A DNA stretch of 64,000 nucleotides from positions 62,001-126,000 of the forward strand of contig JAFLEI010000001.1 in assembly GCA_017301975.1 (NCBI GenBank). The letters run 5' to 3'. Below the pieces are notes generated by a model. It did no database searches. It was given only the letters and a program-made list of their open reading frames with translations, and had not been told where the DNA came from. Shown here piece by piece: positions 7,683 to 17,670 of the stretch (position 1 is its first letter; the number at the start of each line of letters is the position of its first letter). Origin of the DNA: Verrucomicrobiota bacterium. Its GTDB lineage: Bacteria; Verrucomicrobiota; Verrucomicrobiia; Verrucomicrobiales; Verrucomicrobiaceae. Position numbers and translations under genes: made by a program.

Positions 7683-9395
7683 ATGCACTCCACTGACTGG
7701 CTGCAATTTGCCCTATATCTGGGCCTCCTCACGCTCATCACAAAACCGATGGGACTGTATCTCATGCAGGTGCTCGATGCCGAGGGGCGCACCTGGTTTG
7801 ATCCCGTTCTCAAGCCGTTCGAAAAGCTCACTTACAAGCTGCTGGGCGTCGATCCGAAGCGCGAGCAGTCGTGGCTGCAATACACCTTTGCCATGCTGGC
7901 CTTCAGCCTCGTCGGCGTGGTGTTCACGTATGCGATCCTGCGTTTGCAGGATGTGTTGCCGCTCAATCCGCAGGGTTTGCCGGCCTTGAGCCATCACCTG
8001 GCCTTCAACACCGCCGTCAGCTTCACGACGAACACCAACTGGCAGAGCTATGGCGGTGAGTCCACGATGTCCTACTTCTCGCAGATGGTGGGGCTGACGT
8101 TTCATAACTTCGTCTCCGCCGCTGTCGGCATCGGCATCGCTGCGGCGCTGGTGCGTGGCATTGCGCGCAGTTCCGTGAAGACGGTCGGCAGCTTCTGGGT
8201 CGATCTTGTCCGCGTCACTTATTACCTCCTGCTGCCGGTCTGCCTTGTCTTTGCGATCTTTCTGGTCTCACAGGGCATGATCCAAAACTTTGACGGCTAC
8301 ACGAAGGTGAAGACCCTCGAAGGTGCGGAGCAGGTGATCGCCCAGGGGCCGATGGCCTCGCAGGTGGCGATCAAGATGCTGGGCACCAATGGCGGCGGCT
8401 TCATGAATGCGAACGCCGCGCATCCTTTCGAAAACCCGACGCCGCTCTCGAACTTCATCCAGATGCTTTCGATCTTCGCCATTGGCAGCGGGCTGACCTA
8501 CTACCTCGGGCGCATGGTGAAAAATCAGGCGCATGGCTGGGCTGTGTGGGCCGCGATGATGGTGCTCTTTGTCGGCGGTGTGCTCGTCTGCGCACACTCT
8601 GAAGCCGCTGGCAATCCGATCCATCAGCAGCTCGGCATCGCTGCGGAGGATGGCAACATGGAGGGCAAGGAGGTGCGCTTCGGCATCTTCAATTCGGCGC
8701 TCTTTGCCACCATCACCACCGCAGCCTCCTGCGGCGCGGTGAACTCGATGCATGACTCCTTCACCGCCATCGGCGGACTCGTGCCGCTCTTCATGATTGA
8801 GCTGGGCGAAGTCGTCATCGGTGGTGTGGGCGCAGGTTTGTACGGCATGCTCGTGTTTGTCATCCTCGCGGTCTTCATCGCCGGACTCATGGTGGGCCGC
8901 ACGCCGGAGTATCTGGGCAAGAAGATCCAGGCGAAGGAGGTCAAGCTCTGCATGCTCACGCTGCTGGTGCTCACGCTCAGCATTCTAGGCTTCACCGCCT
9001 GGGCCTGCGTGAGCGACTGGGGAGTGGCCGGTCTGAACAACAGCGGCCCGCATGGACTCAGCGAGATGCTGTATGCCTACAGCTCCGCCACTGGAAACAA
9101 CGGCAGCGCCTTTGCAGGCCTCACGGCCAATACACCTTGGTACAACACCACGCTCGGCATCGCCATGCTCATCGGTCGCTTCCTTATGATTGTCCCCATC
9201 ATGGCATTGGCAGGATCTCTCGCGGGCAAGCAAGCCGTGCCGCCGAGCGCGGGCACCTTTCCAGTGAACGGCGCCACGTTCACCGTGCTGCTCATCGGCA
9301 CCGTGCTGCTCATCGGCGCGCTCAATTTCCTTCCTGCGCTCGCACTGGGCCCCATCGTCGAGCATTTCCTCACGACGCAGGGCCGCTTGTTCTAA
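7683..9395 (+). CDS. kdpA: KdpA, potassium-translocating subunit
   Basis: The 570-residue membrane protein is the channel-like subunit of the high-affinity K+-ATPase. The usual length is about 555-600. Selectivity-filter repeats are visible as TNTNWQSYGGE (residues about 117-127), GTNGGGFMNANAAHPFENP (about 235-253) and SATGNNGSAFAGL (about 464-476). Ten or so membrane spans are apparent. It sits between kdpF and the porin gene in the same operon. All filter glycines appear intact, so the protein should work. Confidence 0.97.
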   Translation: MHSTDWLQFALYLGLLTLITKPMGLYLMQVLDAEGRTWFDPVLKPFEKLTYKLLGVDPKREQSWLQYTFAMLAFSLVGVVFTYAILRLQDVLPLNPQGLPALSHHLAFNTAVSFTTNTNWQSYGGESTMSYFSQMVGLTFHNFVSAAVGIGIAAALVRGIARSSVKTVGSFWVDLVRVTYYLLLPVCLVFAIFLVSQGMIQNFDGYTKVKTLEGAEQVIAQGPMASQVAIKMLGTNGGGFMNANAAHPFENPTPLSNFIQMLSIFAIGSGLTYYLGRMVKNQAHGWAVWAAMMVLFVGGVLVCAHSEAAGNPIHQQLGIAAEDGNMEGKEVRFGIFNSALFATITTAASCGAVNSMHDSFTAIGGLVPLFMIELGEVVIGGVGAGLYGMLVFVILAVFIAGLMVGRTPEYLGKKIQAKEVKLCMLTLLVLTLSILGFTAWACVSDWGVAGLNNSGPHGLSEMLYAYSSATGNNGSAFAGLTANTPWYNTTLGIAMLIGRFLMIVPIMALAGSLAGKQAVPPSAGTFPVNGATFTVLLIGTVLLIGALNFLPALALGPIVEHFLTTQGRLF

Positions 9396-9426
9396 ACCAG
9401 GCAAACCAACACGGAGATCCTGCACC

Positions 9427-10485
9427 ATGAAAGCATCCCTTTTCAGTCTGCTTCTGCTGGCACCTGCCATGGTGCTGGCGGAAAACGACACACCGACTGT
9501 GGCTTACAAAGGATTTTTGGACAGCTACTACGGCTACGACTTCAACGAGCCTGCGAACCACCGCAGGCCTGCCTTCCTTTACAACCACACCCGCACCGAC
9601 GCTCCGGCGATCAATCTAGCTCTCATCCAGGCTGAGCTCAACGGCGGCTGGTACCACGGCAGCCTGGGACTCATGGCGGGAACCTATTCACGGGAGAACC
9701 TGGCAGCGGAGCCGAATCTGCTGCAGCATTTCTACGACACCTACGTCGGATTGGCGCTGAACCGCAGCCGCACCCTCTGGCTGGATGTGGGGGAATTCAG
9801 CTCACACATCGGTTTTGAAAGCGCCATCTCGGCGGACAACTACACGCTGAGCCGCAGCCTCATGGCAGAAAACTCGCCCTACTTCCTGACAGGCGGCCGC
9901 CTCACCTGGAAGCCAAACAAGGAGTGGGAGTTCGCGTTCCTCGTCGTGGATGGCTGGCAGCGTGTCCGCCCTCTGGCGGGTAACAGCCTGCCGGGCTTTG
10001 GCACCAAAGTGGCCTGGACGCCCCATGACCGCCTGCTGCTGAACTGGAGCACCTACATTGGCAGCGAATTTCCAGACGACCAGCGTCGTATGCGCTACTT
10101 CAACAACCTGTATGCGCACATGGCGCTGAGCAGCGCGGTGAGCATGTATCTGGGCTTTGACATCGGCTGGCAGCAGCGTGCGACCAGTGGCAACAACATC
10201 TGGTGGTCTCCGAATGCCATCGTGAGATGGAAGCTGGATGAACACTGGGCCACCGCCTTCCGGGTGGAGCACTACAATGACGCCTCGGGTGTCATCATCA
10301 GCCTGCCGGGCAGGACCGCTCTCACCGGCCTGTCCTTCAACGTGGACCGCCAGATCAGCAAAAATCTGCTTTTCAGGGTGGAGATGCGGTACCTGCACAA
10401 CAGCTCGCCCGCCTTTCAGCGCGGCGACTCGCTGCCACGCAGCAGCACGTCCCTCCTCGCATCCTTCAGCATCCGTTTTTCCTGA
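9427..10485 (+). CDS. Outer-membrane beta-barrel porin (OmpL/BBP2-like) inside the kdp operon
   Basis: The 352-residue product has a signal peptide (MKASLFSLLLLAPAMVLA) and alternating aromatic/hydrophobic strands throughout (YKGFLDSYYGYDFNEP, WYHGSLGLMAGTYS, FSIRFS at the end). The C-terminal Phe-rich strand is typical of outer-membrane barrels. This resembles the putative beta-barrel porin-2 family. It is inserted between kdpA and kdpB with 31 and 63 bp gaps, so it probably supplies potassium across the outer membrane when the pump is expressed. The substrate is inferred from context only. Confidence 0.75.
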   Translation: MKASLFSLLLLAPAMVLAENDTPTVAYKGFLDSYYGYDFNEPANHRRPAFLYNHTRTDAPAINLALIQAELNGGWYHGSLGLMAGTYSRENLAAEPNLLQHFYDTYVGLALNRSRTLWLDVGEFSSHIGFESAISADNYTLSRSLMAENSPYFLTGGRLTWKPNKEWEFAFLVVDGWQRVRPLAGNSLPGFGTKVAWTPHDRLLLNWSTYIGSEFPDDQRRMRYFNNLYAHMALSSAVSMYLGFDIGWQQRATSGNNIWWSPNAIVRWKLDEHWATAFRVEHYNDASGVIISLPGRTALTGLSFNVDRQISKNLLFRVEMRYLHNSSPAFQRGDSLPRSSTSLLASFSIRFS

Positions 10486-10548
10486 GCCCCGCCCGTCTCT
10501 TTCCACTCGCTCATTCATTCAATTCAGCAGGCCATCGGCCACACCACC

Positions 10549-12570
10549 ATGTCACACAAACCCACATCTCTCTTTGATGCTTCCATTCTCGTTCCGGCCA
10601 TCGGCGAGTCGTTCAAGAAGCTCGATCCGCGTCTGATGGTGAAGAACCCCGTCATGTTCGTCACGCTTGTCGGCGCGGTGCTCACCACGGTGAGCATCTT
10701 CACCGCCAGGGCGGACCACGGCTTCATCACCCAGCTCAGCATCTGGCTCTGGTTCACCGTGCTCTTCGCCAATTTCGCCGAAGCTGTCGCTGAAGGCCGT
10801 GGCAAAGCCCAGGCCGCCAGCCTGCGTGCGGCTCGCAAGGACACCCTCGCTCGCCGTTTGAAAAATGGCATCGAGTCCAGCGTGCCTGCACCTGCACTGG
10901 AAAAAGGCGACATTGTCGTCTGTGAAACGGGCGATGTGATCCCCGCTGACGGCGAGGTGATCGAAGGCATCGCCAGCGTGGATGAAGCCGCCATCACGGG
11001 TGAATCCGCGCCCGTCATTCGCGAGAGCGGTGGCGACCGCAGCGCCGTCACCGGCGGCACGCGTGTCATCAGCGACCGCATCGTCATCCGCATCACCTCG
11101 GAGAAGGGAAACACCTTCATCGACCGCATGATCTCAATGGTGGAGGGCGCGCAGCGCCAGAAAACGCCGAACGAGATCGCGCTCACGATCCTGCTTTCCG
11201 CCATGACGCTCATTTTCCTGCTGGTGTGCATCACACTGCGCCCCTTTGGCATTTATTCCGGCGTCGAATTCTCCACGCCGGTGCTCATCGCACTGCTCGT
11301 GTGCCTGATTCCTACGACCATTGGGGGCCTGCTCAGCGCCATCGGCATCAGCGGCATCGATCGTCTCATCCGCCGCAATGTCATGGCCACCAGCGGGCGG
11401 GCCGTTGAGGCTGCGGGAGACATTGACGTGCTTCTCTTGGACAAGACCGGCACCATCACCATCGGAAACCGCATGGCGTCAGATTTTCGTCCTGCGCCTG
11501 GAGTGACCGAGCAGCAGATCGCCGATGCCGCGCAGCTCGCCTCCCTTGCGGATGAAACGCCGGAGGGGCGGAGCATCGTCGTGCTGGCCAAGGAGAAGTT
11601 CAACATTCGCGGCCGCGAACTGGCCGAACCTCACGCAACCTTCATTCCTTTTACAGCACAGACCCGCATGAGCGGCGTCGATCTCGATGGCCGCAGCATC
11701 CGCAAAGGCGCGGCGGACTCGATCAAAAATCACGTCGAGTCTCAGGGGGGCGTTTATCCGCCTGAAATCGCCAGGATCGTGGAAGCCGCTGCACGCGCCG
11801 GACGCACGCCACTGGTGGTGTGCGAAGGCGGGAGTGTGCTCGGTGTCGTCGAGCTCAAGGACGTGGTGAAAGGCGGCATCAAGGAGCGCTTTGCCCAGCT
11901 GCGTAAAATGGGCATCCGTACCGTGATGATCACCGGAGACAATCCGATGACCGCCGCCGCCATTGCCGCTGAGGCGGGGGTGGATGACTTCATGGCCCAG
12001 GCCACACCGGAGGATAAACTGAAGCGCATCCGCGCTGAACAGGCTGAGGGCCACCTCGTGGCCATGACCGGTGACGGCACCAACGATGCGCCTGCTCTCG
12101 CCCAGGCCGATGTGGGCGTGGCCATGAACACCGGCACGCAGGCCGCACGCGAGGCCGGCAACATGGTCGATCTGGACAGCAATCCGACGAAGCTCATTGA
12201 AATCGTCGAGATCGGCAAACAACTCCTCATGACGCGTGGCTCTCTCACCACCTTCAGCATCGCCAACGACATCGCCAAGTATTTCGCCATCATACCTGCG
12301 ATGCTCATGGCCACCTTCCCGGCCATCAGCCCGCTGAATGTCATGGGGCTGGCCAGTCCGCAGAGCGCCATCCTGAGCGCTGTCATTTTCAATGCGCTCA
12401 TTATAATCGCGCTCATTCCGCTGGCGCTGAAAGGCGTGCCCTACCGTGCTGCAGGCGCCGCCGCCGTGCTGCAGCGCAATCTGCTCATCTACGGTCTGGG
12501 CGGTGTCATCGTCCCCTTCATCGGCATCAAGGCCATTGATGTCATCGTTGCCACCCTTCACCTCGCTTAA
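10549..12570 (+). CDS. kdpB: KdpB, P-type ATPase subunit
   Basis: This 673-residue protein hydrolyses ATP to drive KdpA-mediated K+ uptake. P-type hallmarks are present: TGES in the actuator domain ([11 protein letters not shown]), the phosphorylation motif DKTGTIT (residues about 300-306), [10 protein letters not shown] and the hinge motif [17 protein letters not shown]. The length matches the family at about 670-690. The start context is CACCATG without a Shine-Dalgarno sequence. It is followed 4 bp later by kdpC. Confidence 0.98.
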   Translation: MSHKPTSLFDASILVPAIGESFKKLDPRLMVKNPVMFVTLVGAVLTTVSIFTARADHGFITQLSIWLWFTVLFANFAEAVAEGRGKAQAASLRAARKDTLARRLKNGIESSVPAPALEKGDIVVCETGDVIPADGEVIEGIASVDEAAITGESAPVIRESGGDRSAVTGGTRVISDRIVIRITSEKGNTFIDRMISMVEGAQRQKTPNEIALTILLSAMTLIFLLVCITLRPFGIYSGVEFSTPVLIALLVCLIPTTIGGLLSAIGISGIDRLIRRNVMATSGRAVEAAGDIDVLLLDKTGTITIGNRMASDFRPAPGVTEQQIADAAQLASLADETPEGRSIVVLAKEKFNIRGRELAEPHATFIPFTAQTRMSGVDLDGRSIRKGAADSIKNHVESQGGVYPPEIARIVEAAARAGRTPLVVCEGGSVLGVVELKDVVKGGIKERFAQLRKMGIRTVMITGDNPMTAAAIAAEAGVDDFMAQATPEDKLKRIRAEQAEGHLVAMTGDGTNDAPALAQADVGVAMNTGTQAAREAGNMVDLDSNPTKLIEIVEIGKQLLMTRGSLTTFSIANDIAKYFAIIPAMLMATFPAISPLNVMGLASPQSAILSAVIFNALIIIALIPLALKGVPYRAAGAAAVLQRNLLIYGLGGVIVPFIGIKAIDVIVATLHLA

Positions 12571-12574
12571 TCCC

Positions 12575-13159
12575 ATGAAAGCTATTGTATCCGAACTTCG
12601 CCCCGCCATCTCCGCCACGCTCGTTCTTGCTGTGGTCACCTGTGGTGTGTACCCGCTTGTCGTCACCGGCATTTCCCAGGCAGCGTTCGGGGACAAGGCC
12701 CGCGGCAGTCTCATCACGGACAAAGACGGCGTCGTGCGCGGCTCCGCCCTGCTGGGGCAGAACTTCACCGGCGCTCAGTACTTTCACCCGCGCCCCAGCG
12801 CTGCGAGCAGCGGCTATGACGCAGCAAGCTCCGGAGGCAGCAATCTCGGCCCGACGTCGCAGAAGTTGAATGACGTGATCAAAGAACGCATCGCCGTGTA
12901 TCGCTCTGCCAATGGTCTGGCGGAGGATGTCCCAGTGCCAGCGGATGCCGTCACCGCTTCAGGCAGCGGCCTGGACTCGCACATCAGCATCAAGAATGCC
13001 GAACTGCAGGCCGTTCGAGTGGCAAAGGCGCGCGGCATGAGCGTTGAGAGAGTGAAGGAGCTGATCGCCGCCAGCACTCGCTGGCCCGACCTGGGCATCC
13101 TGGGAGATGCAGGCGTGAATGTTTTGAAGTTGAATCTGAGTCTGGATGACTGGAAGTAG
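12575..13159 (+). CDS. kdpC: KdpC, accessory subunit of the potassium pump
   Basis: The protein has 194 residues when started at the ATG at 12575, 4 bp after kdpB. An N-terminal membrane anchor (ISATLVLAVVTCGVYPLVV) is followed by the KdpC pattern GSALLGQNFTGAQYFHPRPS and SGGSNLGPTSQKL, with DSHIS further on. KdpC is thought to assist ATP binding by KdpB. The longer upstream frame overlaps kdpB and is not needed. Confidence 0.95.
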   Translation: MKAIVSELRPAISATLVLAVVTCGVYPLVVTGISQAAFGDKARGSLITDKDGVVRGSALLGQNFTGAQYFHPRPSAASSGYDAASSGGSNLGPTSQKLNDVIKERIAVYRSANGLAEDVPVPADAVTASGSGLDSHISIKNAELQAVRVAKARGMSVERVKELIAASTRWPDLGILGDAGVNVLKLNLSLDDWK

Positions 13160-13171
13160 TCGAGGCAGGCC

Positions 13172-15823
13172 ATGAACCACGAACACAGACCTGACCCCGA
13201 CGCGCTGCTGGCAGAAATGCAGCGTGACGAGGCCCGTGTGAAACACGGCAGGCTGTTCATCTTCCTGGGCATGTGCCCCGGCGTGGGAAAGACTTACGCC
13301 ATGCTTCAGGCGGCTCGGCAGCGCATGAAGGAAGGAACGGACGTGCTGGCCGGCATCATCGAGACTCATGGACGGCATGAAACGGCCGATCTGCTGGAAG
13401 GACTGCGGGTGCTGCCGCGCAAGAAACTGGAGCACCGCGGCTACGTGCTGGAGGAGTTTGACATCGATGCCGTCCTGCAGCAGCGGCCCGAGCTGGTGCT
13501 GGTGGATGAGCTGGCGCATACGAATGTGCCCGGGTCACGGCATGCGAAGCGCTATCAGGACGTGCTGGAGCTGCTTGAAGCGGGTATCGATGTCTGCACC
13601 ACGCTGAATGTTCAGCACATCGAGAGCCAGGTGGACATCGTGCGGCAGATCAGCGGGGTAGTCATCTCCGAGACGGTGCCGGATTCGATCCTCGACATCG
13701 CGCATGAGATCCAGCTCATCGATCTCAGCGTTGAAAAGCTGCTGGAGCGCATGGCGGATGGGAAAGTCTATCTGGGCGAACGCGCGGAGCATGCCGTGAG
13801 CAACTTTTTCAAGGAGGGCAATCTCACAGCCCTGCGCGAACTCGCGCTGCGCTTCACCGCCGAGCATGTGGACCGTGATCTGGAAGACATCCGCCGCCTC
13901 AAACGTGTCAGCAGTCCGTGGAAAACCAATGCGCGCCTCATGGTGGGCGTGGGGCCGAGTCCGTATGCCGAAAGCCTCATCCGCTGGACGCGCCGTGCCG
14001 CCACACGGCTGAGCTGCCCCTGGCTCGTCGTCTGGGTGGAAGGTTCGCGGGTGCTCACGCCCGTCGAGCAGGACCGCCTCACCCGTTCGCTGGGGCTGGC
14101 GCGCAAACTCGGCGGTGAGATCGTCTCAGTGACCGGCGAAAACATCTCCGAGGCGCTGCTGCAGGTGGCCCGCGAACGCAATGTGTCCCAGATCGTGGTC
14201 GGCAAGCCGGAGAAGGCGGGACGATGGAGCCAGTCGCTGGCGGACACGCTCATCATTGGCAGCGGCGATATTGACGTGTGCGTGGTGAGGCCCCTGGCCG
14301 CGGCTGACAAAGCACGCAGCAGAGTTCCGCTGCAGGAGCCGCTGCCGGATTCGATCATCGGCGAATACAGCTGGGCCATGGTCGCCATCTTTGCCATCGC
14401 CAGCGTGTGCTGGGGGCTGGTGGCGCTGACCGGCTACATGTTTGTCGCCCTGGTGTTTCTGCTGGCCATCGTGGTGGCGGCGCTGCGCTTCAGCCGGGGG
14501 CCGGTGCTGGCGATGGCAACGCTGAGCGCCATTTGCTGGAATTACTTTTTCATCCCGCCGATTTTCACCTTTCACATCAGCAAGCCGGAGGACTGGATCA
14601 TGTTTGGCATGTTCTTCATCGTGGCGCTCAGCATGGGCAGCCTGACCTCGCGCTTGCGCATGCGCGAAGTCGCGGAGCGTCGCCGGCTGCGGCAGACGGA
14701 TGCCCTGCTGCGTGTCACTCAAAGCGCCGCGCTCGCCGCCGAGCCAGAGAAGGGGCTGGCGGAAGCGCTGCGCACGATCAACGAACTGCTCAAGGCAAAC
14801 ACCGCCCTCATCGTCCGCGAGCAGGACCGCTCGCTGCCAAAGACTGCGCACAGGGCCAGCACATTTCATCCATCGCCCAAGGAATGGGGCGTGGTGGCCT
14901 GGAGCTACGAGAACAAGCAGTGCGCGGGCCGTTACACCGACACGCTGCCAGAGTCCGCCGCCACCTGGTTCCCGCTGCAAACCGCCACTGCCACCATGGG
15001 GGTGCTGGGCGTGCAGTTTGAAGACAGCGCACGCCTCGACTTCGTGACGCGGCAGATGATCGAGGCGTTTGCGCTGCAGATCGCGCTGGTGTTGGAAAAG
15101 GAGCATTTCATGCAAGCCGTCAGCCATGCGGAGATGCTCTCGCAGTCGGAAAAGCTGCACCGCACCTTGCTGGACAGCGTTTCGCATGAACTGAAGACGC
15201 CCATCGCCGTCATCACCGCCGCGCTGGAAGGGATGGACGGCAAGCAGGCAAGCCCCTACCTCGCCGAGATCACCACTGCCACGCAGCGTCTGCAGCGTGT
15301 GGTGGACGGCCTCCTGCAAATGACAAGGCTGGAGTCAGACGTGCTCAAACCAAGTCCCGACTGGTGCGACGTGCGCGATGTCATCACCGCCGCGAAGCAT
15401 GCCGTCGGTGCGCCGCTGGCGGCCCATGATGTGGTGCTGCATCTGGCGGATGATTTTCCGCTGCTGAAGCTGGACCACGCCCTCCTCACGCAGGCGGTGG
15501 CCAACATTCTGCACAACGCCGCCATCTACACCCCCGCAGGCAGCTCCATCGAGATCAGCGCCACATTGCGTGATGGGACGCTCCGGCTGGTCATTCGTGA
15601 TCATGGTCCCGGCCTGCCCATAGGCGCGGAGCGACGTGTATTTGAAAAATTCTACCGCGTGCAGGGATCGCCTGCGGGCGGCACCGGCCTCGGGCTGGCC
15701 ATTGCACGTGGCTTTGTCCAGGCGCAGGGCGGCGACATCATTGCACGAAATCATCCCGAAGGCGGCGCGGAGTTTGTGATCGAGCTCCATCAAACAGCCA
15801 CTTTCAAAGCCCTGACTCCGTGA
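13172..15823 (+). CDS. kdpD: KdpD, full-length potassium sensor histidine kinase
   Basis: This 883-residue kinase has the complete KdpD plan. The N-terminal KdpD domain carries Walker A (GMCPGVGKTYAM, residues about 34-45) and a Walker B-like VLVDELAHTN (about 110). A universal-stress-like domain follows (about 250-375), then four clustered membrane spans (about 395-500), a GAF-like region, the HisKA box with DSVSHELKTPIAV and an HATPase domain ending GGTGLGLAIARG. It phosphorylates KdpE when potassium is limiting. It starts 12 bp after kdpC and overlaps kdpE by 4 bp. Confidence 0.96.
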   Translation: MNHEHRPDPDALLAEMQRDEARVKHGRLFIFLGMCPGVGKTYAMLQAARQRMKEGTDVLAGIIETHGRHETADLLEGLRVLPRKKLEHRGYVLEEFDIDAVLQQRPELVLVDELAHTNVPGSRHAKRYQDVLELLEAGIDVCTTLNVQHIESQVDIVRQISGVVISETVPDSILDIAHEIQLIDLSVEKLLERMADGKVYLGERAEHAVSNFFKEGNLTALRELALRFTAEHVDRDLEDIRRLKRVSSPWKTNARLMVGVGPSPYAESLIRWTRRAATRLSCPWLVVWVEGSRVLTPVEQDRLTRSLGLARKLGGEIVSVTGENISEALLQVARERNVSQIVVGKPEKAGRWSQSLADTLIIGSGDIDVCVVRPLAAADKARSRVPLQEPLPDSIIGEYSWAMVAIFAIASVCWGLVALTGYMFVALVFLLAIVVAALRFSRGPVLAMATLSAICWNYFFIPPIFTFHISKPEDWIMFGMFFIVALSMGSLTSRLRMREVAERRRLRQTDALLRVTQSAALAAEPEKGLAEALRTINELLKANTALIVREQDRSLPKTAHRASTFHPSPKEWGVVAWSYENKQCAGRYTDTLPESAATWFPLQTATATMGVLGVQFEDSARLDFVTRQMIEAFALQIALVLEKEHFMQAVSHAEMLSQSEKLHRTLLDSVSHELKTPIAVITAALEGMDGKQASPYLAEITTATQRLQRVVDGLLQMTRLESDVLKPSPDWCDVRDVITAAKHAVGAPLAAHDVVLHLADDFPLLKLDHALLTQAVANILHNAAIYTPAGSSIEISATLRDGTLRLVIRDHGPGLPIGAERRVFEKFYRVQGSPAGGTGLGLAIARGFVQAQGGDIIARNHPEGGAEFVIELHQTATFKALTP

Positions 15824-16482
15824 ACGTTCTGATCATTGATGACGAAATCCAGATCCGCCGCCTGCTGCGCATGGCGCTGGAGTCCAAGGGCTGCACCGTG
15901 CGGGATGCGGACAAGGGGCAGACGGGCCTGCAGGACGCCATCTTCCACAAACCGGACGTCATTCTCCTGGATCTCGGCCTGCCTGACATGGACGGAGTCG
16001 AGGTGCTGAAACGACTGCGCGAATGGAGCAGCGTGCCGGTGCTCATCCTCAGCGTGCGCGATCAGGAAGCCGTCAAACTCGCGGCTTTCGAAGCGGGGGC
16101 GGATGATTATGTCACCAAACCTTTCAGCACGGCGGAGCTCATGGCGCGGCTGGCCGCCATTCAGCGTCGCCAGGGCGCCCATGACGCGGCCAGTCTGCAG
16201 TTTGGCCCGCTGGTGCTTGATCCCGTGCATCATGAGGCGGCGCTGGACGAGCGGCCGCTCAAACTCACACCCACCGAGTATGCGCTGCTGGCGCAGCTCG
16301 TGCGCCACGCGGGAAAAGTGGTCACCTTGAAGCAGCTCCTCCGCGCCGTGTGGGGGCCGCAGGCGGAGGAGCAGAGCCATTACCTCCGGGTGTATGCGAA
16401 CCACCTGCGCAAAAAGCTCGAAGGCTCGGCGCTGGAGATCAAGAACGAGCCGGGCATCGGCTACCGGCTGGAGGAGAAGTGA
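15820..16482 (+). CDS. kdpE: KdpE, OmpR-family response regulator
   Basis: The protein (220 residues) starts at a GTG inside the kdpD stop (GTGA overlap). The receiver domain shows IIDDE, the phospho-acceptor Asp in VILLDLGLPDMDG (about residue 51), and the conserved Lys in YVTKPF. The C-terminal winged helix ends VRVYANHLRKKLE-like followed by EPGIGYRLEE. It should activate kdp promoters, probably through the boxes described at 5369, 7398 and 16491. Confidence 0.93.
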   Translation: MNVLIIDDEIQIRRLLRMALESKGCTVRDADKGQTGLQDAIFHKPDVILLDLGLPDMDGVEVLKRLREWSSVPVLILSVRDQEAVKLAAFEAGADDYVTKPFSTAELMARLAAIQRRQGAHDAASLQFGPLVLDPVHHEAALDERPLKLTPTEYALLAQLVRHAGKVVTLKQLLRAVWGPQAEEQSHYLRVYANHLRKKLEGSALEIKNEPGIGYRLEEK

Positions 16483-16490
16483 GTTTCCCC

Positions 16491-16511
16491 TTTTACACTT
16501 TCTTAACGCCC
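16491..16511 (+). promoter_or_regulatory. Putative KdpE-binding box before the second kinase gene
   Basis: The motif TTTTACACTTTCTTAACGCC lies 8 bp after the kdpE stop and about 55 bp before the second kinase start. Of the three copies it most resembles the remembered E. coli KdpE site. It suggests that the second kinase/regulator pair is itself induced by KdpE. Confidence 0.55.
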
Positions 16512-16566
16512 TGGCTGCTGCTGTTTACTGGCGTGGAGACGCTTTGCAGCGAAAGCTTGAACTGCC

Positions 16567-17670
16567 ATGCCAAACACCGTGAGCCCCAAGCCGTCCGCCC
16601 CGCCGGTTCCACTGGCGGAGGTGGGCCAGTATAGCTGGGGCCTCACATTGGTGTTTGTCCTGGCGTCCACCTGCTGGGTGCTGCTGCCTTACACCGGAGA
16701 TATGTTTGCCGCGCTGGTCTTTCTGATGGCCATCGTGCTCGCTGGCACGCGGTGGAACCGCGGGCCCGTGCTGATGATGGCGGTGGTCAGCGCGCTGGTG
16801 TGGAATTATTTCTTCATCCCTCCGCAGTTCACGCTGCACATCGACAAGCCGCAGGACATGGTGATGTTCAGCCTGTTTTTCATTGTGGCGTTGAGCATGG
16901 GGCATCTCATCACTCGGCTGCGTGCACGTGAGGCGGCGCTGGCGCAGCATCATCAGGAGCGTGAGCACCTGCTGGCGGAGAAACATCGCGCCGAACTGCT
17001 GGCGGAGTCCGAGCGACTGCACCGCACGCTGCTGGACAGCGTGGCGCATGAGCTGAAAACACCCATCGCCATCATTCGAACCGCCTTGGATGGCCTGGGG
17101 CAGGAGAACCCCTATGCCCGGGAGATCGACACCGCCAACCGCCGACTGCAGCGCATCGTCGAAAATTTTCTGGAGATGACGCGGGTGGAATCCGAGGCGC
17201 TGGAGCCGCAGCCCGACTGGTGCGAGATTGGCGATGTGCTGCATGCCGCCACCAAGCCGATCCAGAATGAACTGGCCGCCCATGCTCTCCGCATCACCGG
17301 TACGGCGGACATGCCGTTGCTGAAAATCGACAGCCGCCTGCTTGCCCAGGTTCTTGGCAATCTACTGCACAACGCCACGCGGTATGCTCCCGCGGGCACT
17401 GAGATCGAAATCCATGCCGCGCTTGCCGACGGCGCCTTGGAACTCCGCGTGCGTGACCACGGCCCCGGTTTGCGGCTTGGGGCCGAGGACCAGCTCTTTG
17501 AAAAGTTTTATCGCGCTCCCGATTCACCCGCAGGCGGCACCGGTCTGGGGCTCGCCATTGCACGCGGCTTGATGCGGGCGATGAAAGGTGACATTGAAGC
17601 GCATACCCATCCCGAAGGCGGCGCGGAATTCGTGCTGCATCTTCCGGTGAAAACTCGCACTGCCGCATGA
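16567..17670 (+). CDS. Shortened KdpD-like histidine kinase lacking the KdpD and USP domains
   Basis: The 367-residue protein corresponds to the membrane and kinase parts of KdpD only. It has four spans (VFVLASTCWVLL, FLMAIVLAGTRW, WNYFFIPPQFTLHI, FSLFFIVALSMGHLI), then a coiled segment rich in Glu/Arg/His, the HisKA box DSVAHELKTPIAI and an HATPase ending GGTGLGLAIARG. These blocks are very similar to the adjacent KdpD, so a duplication with loss of the N-terminal sensing/ATP-binding region and GAF is likely. It would sense a membrane-level signal. It overlaps the following regulator gene by 4 bp. Confidence 0.9.
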   Translation: MPNTVSPKPSAPPVPLAEVGQYSWGLTLVFVLASTCWVLLPYTGDMFAALVFLMAIVLAGTRWNRGPVLMMAVVSALVWNYFFIPPQFTLHIDKPQDMVMFSLFFIVALSMGHLITRLRAREAALAQHHQEREHLLAEKHRAELLAESERLHRTLLDSVAHELKTPIAIIRTALDGLGQENPYAREIDTANRRLQRIVENFLEMTRVESEALEPQPDWCEIGDVLHAATKPIQNELAAHALRITGTADMPLLKIDSRLLAQVLGNLLHNATRYAPAGTEIEIHAALADGALELRVRDHGPGLRLGAEDQLFEKFYRAPDSPAGGTGLGLAIARGLMRAMKGDIEAHTHPEGGAEFVLHLPVKTRTAA

